64,000 nt of DNA from CBFHWU01 sp965659665 (GTDB taxonomy: Bacteria > Bacteroidota > Bacteroidia > Flavobacteriales > Flavobacteriaceae). The stretch spans positions 1 to 64,000 of the forward strand of contig CBFHWU010000017.1 in assembly GCA_965659665.1 (NCBI GenBank). The letters run 5' to 3'. Position 1 is the first letter of the stretch. Each line of letters begins with the position of its first letter. A model generated the notes under the pieces. That model ran no database searches, had not been told where the DNA came from, and saw only the letters and a program-made list of their open reading frames with translations. Made by a program: the position numbers and the translations under genes. This document shows, piece by piece, positions 62,450-64,000 of this stretch.

Positions 62450-64000
62450 GTGATTTTGAAGCAGAATTTAAATTATGGGATTATTGGAAATTGTCGTTCA
62501 GCGGCTTTAATATCAGATAAGGGGGCCATAAATTGGTGTTGTCTTCCCGAATTTGACTCTCCATCAATATTTGCCAAATTATTGGATCAAAAAATAGGAG
62601 GAAGTTTTGAAATAGATGTTGAAGATCACTATCAAATCTCGCAATCTTATTTGGATAAAACGTGTATTTTAATCACAAGATTTGAGGCTGAGGAAGGGGT
62701 ATTTGAATTACATGACTTTATGCCCAGGTATTACAAAGAAAATGGTTCGTATCATGCCCCACCAGAGCTGGTAAGAATGGTGAAGCACATTTCTGGAAAA
62801 CCTAGTTTTCGTATTATTTATGATCCCAAGCTTGAGTATGCTTTGGGGGTAACACAACATTTTTCAAAAGATCATTTTTTTGTTAGCCAAACAGAAGGAA
62901 GTAAAAGTTATGACACCTTATTTTTATATACAGATTTCTCACATCAAGCCATTTTAAACAGAGATAAAGTATTTGTAGAGGCCGATGGTTTTTTTTCGAT
63001 ATGTTATCACGAAAAAATCAGTATTGTTGATATTGACAAGGTAAGTTTGGAGCTAAATCGAACGATGGTGTATTGGCTTAATTGGTCCTCAAAAACCCCA
63101 TCGTTTGAACTCTACAATGAACAAATTCTTCGAAGCGCGTTAACCTTGAAGTTATTGTCTTATGACAAGTCTGGAGCGGTATTGGCTGCAGCAACCACCT
63201 CGCTTCCTGAAACCATTGGGGAAGTTCGTAATTGGGATTATCGTTTTTGTTGGATCCGAGATGCTTCCATGGTGATAAGTATTGTGTCTAAATTAGGACA
63301 CCGAAAAATGGTACAACGCTATTTAAAATTTATTGTCGATTTGATTCCTGATAAAGATGAGAAACTTCAAATCATGTATGGCATTAACAAGGAAAAACAA
63401 CTCACTGAGGCGACATTAGATCATCTTTCTGGTTATGAAAACTCGAAGCCAGTAAGAATTGGAAACGCAGCTTTTGAACAACGTCAAAACGATATTTATG
63501 GAATTCTGATGGACGTCATATATGCTCAAATAGAACACTTTTTAGCGCAAGAAGAGTACATCGAAGAGATGTGGTCCATCACCAAAGGGATTGTTTGGGT
63601 AGTTCAAGCTCATTGGAAAGAAGCGGACAAAGGAATTTGGGAATTTCGAACTGAAGAACGACATTTTACTTTTTCAAAAGTGTTATGTTGGGTAGCGGTC
63701 AATCGTGCCGTTTTGGTAGCTAAAAGACTAAACAAAACCAATAAAATTCAGAAGTGGTCCAATCTTGAAAATGAAATAAAAGATGATATCCATGACCATG
63801 CATGGAACAAAGAAGTTCAGGCTTTTACTCAATCTTATGGTTCAACAGACTTAGATGCATCTGTTTTGTTAATGGAATCTTACGGATTTATTGAAGCTAA
63901 AAACCCAAAATATGTTCAAACAGTAAAAGCCATTGAAAATGAACTTTGCCATCAAGGATTGTTGTATAGATACAAAAATAAAGATGATTTCGGCCTTCCC
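62450..64000 (+). CDS. GH15-family glucoamylase/trehalase-like enzyme (3' end outside window)
   Basis: About 517 codons are visible and the frame runs off the end. Early GIIGNCRSAALISDKGAINW is followed by LPEFDSPSIFAKLLD, the catalytic-barrel block EVRNWDYRFCWIRDASMVIS and RIGNAAFEQRQNDIYG, all typical of bacterial GH15. The start is GTG 62450 or TTG 62456; no ATG fits. Next to the trehalose synthase, a trehalase role is likely, though glucoamylase on alpha-glucan is equally allowed by the family. Confidence 0.9.
   Translation, partial: MILKQNLNYGIIGNCRSAALISDKGAINWCCLPEFDSPSIFAKLLDQKIGGSFEIDVEDHYQISQSYLDKTCILITRFEAEEGVFELHDFMPRYYKENGSYHAPPELVRMVKHISGKPSFRIIYDPKLEYALGVTQHFSKDHFFVSQTEGSKSYDTLFLYTDFSHQAILNRDKVFVEADGFFSICYHEKISIVDIDKVSLELNRTMVYWLNWSSKTPSFELYNEQILRSALTLKLLSYDKSGAVLAAATTSLPETIGEVRNWDYRFCWIRDASMVISIVSKLGHRKMVQRYLKFIVDLIPDKDEKLQIMYGINKEKQLTEATLDHLSGYENSKPVRIGNAAFEQRQNDIYGILMDVIYAQIEHFLAQEEYIEEMWSITKGIVWVVQAHWKEADKGIWEFRTEERHFTFSKVLCWVAVNRAVLVAKRLNKTNKIQKWSNLENEIKDDIHDHAWNKEVQAFTQSYGSTDLDASVLLMESYGFIEAKNPKYVQTVKAIENELCHQGLLYRYKNKDDFGLP

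Noticed and set aside
1..64000. CRISPR arrays, insertion sequences or prophage genes
   Set aside because: No regularly spaced repeats, transposase, integrase or phage structural gene was seen on either strand.

Overview
This window is almost certainly from a marine member of the Bacteroidota, most likely Flavobacteriaceae. The evidence is low-GC DNA, a T9SS type A sorting domain, a SusC/SusD pair, lipoproteins with acidic residues right after the lipid-anchored cysteine, and TAnnTTTG-type -7 promoter boxes. Gene order and protein lengths also fit that group (a bifunctional RibF, a NifU-family Fe-S protein, a Y_Y_Y/LuxR-type membrane regulator). Every identification here comes from reading the sequence; no search was run.

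Layout. 1-253: tail of a secreted T9SS protein with a strong terminator. 463-13074: a polysaccharide utilisation locus (PUL) with a Y_Y_Y/HTH regulator, SusC, SusD, two surface glycan-binding lipoprotein candidates, a GH16 laminarinase-type lipoprotein, a GH3 beta-glucosidase with an inserted EF-hand pair, and a small lipoprotein. The enzyme set points to laminarin (beta-1,3/1,6-glucan). 13063-19251: an NAD-binding protein, a CBS protein, a zinc-ribbon protein, and an operon of a PIG-L deacetylase, an unlisted 45-aa membrane protein and an SSS symporter. 19441-20253: a decayed two-gene module. 20481-22548: a tail-less SSB and an SDR/DUF2867-type protein, converging, each with the same tandem 10-bp motif upstream. 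22859-40484: mostly housekeeping genes (HDAC-like deacetylase, metG, yraN, ACT protein, mfd, lysC, SerA-like dehydrogenase, mgtE, rsmA, serS, ribF, pth, rplY, prs, tRNA-Leu).

40528-55126 looks like an acquired catabolic island. Beyond a shortened nifU lie an unfamiliar 457-aa protein with an internal duplication, a divergent TonB receptor across a composite inverted repeat, and then P5C dehydrogenase, HyuA, HyuB, prolyl iminopeptidase and a cupin. A second transcription unit holds a membrane protein, an NCS1 permease and proline dehydrogenase. Together they could take up a proline- or pyroglutamate/hydantoin-type compound, open its ring and oxidise proline to glutamate. Arginine codon use in this block differs from the housekeeping genes. 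This is the best candidate for an undescribed system in the window.

55212-64000: a GH97 alpha-glucosidase, a membrane protein, a TonB receptor and a fused OtsA-OtsB trehalose synthase/phosphatase on the minus strand, with a divergent GH15 enzyme running off the end of the window.
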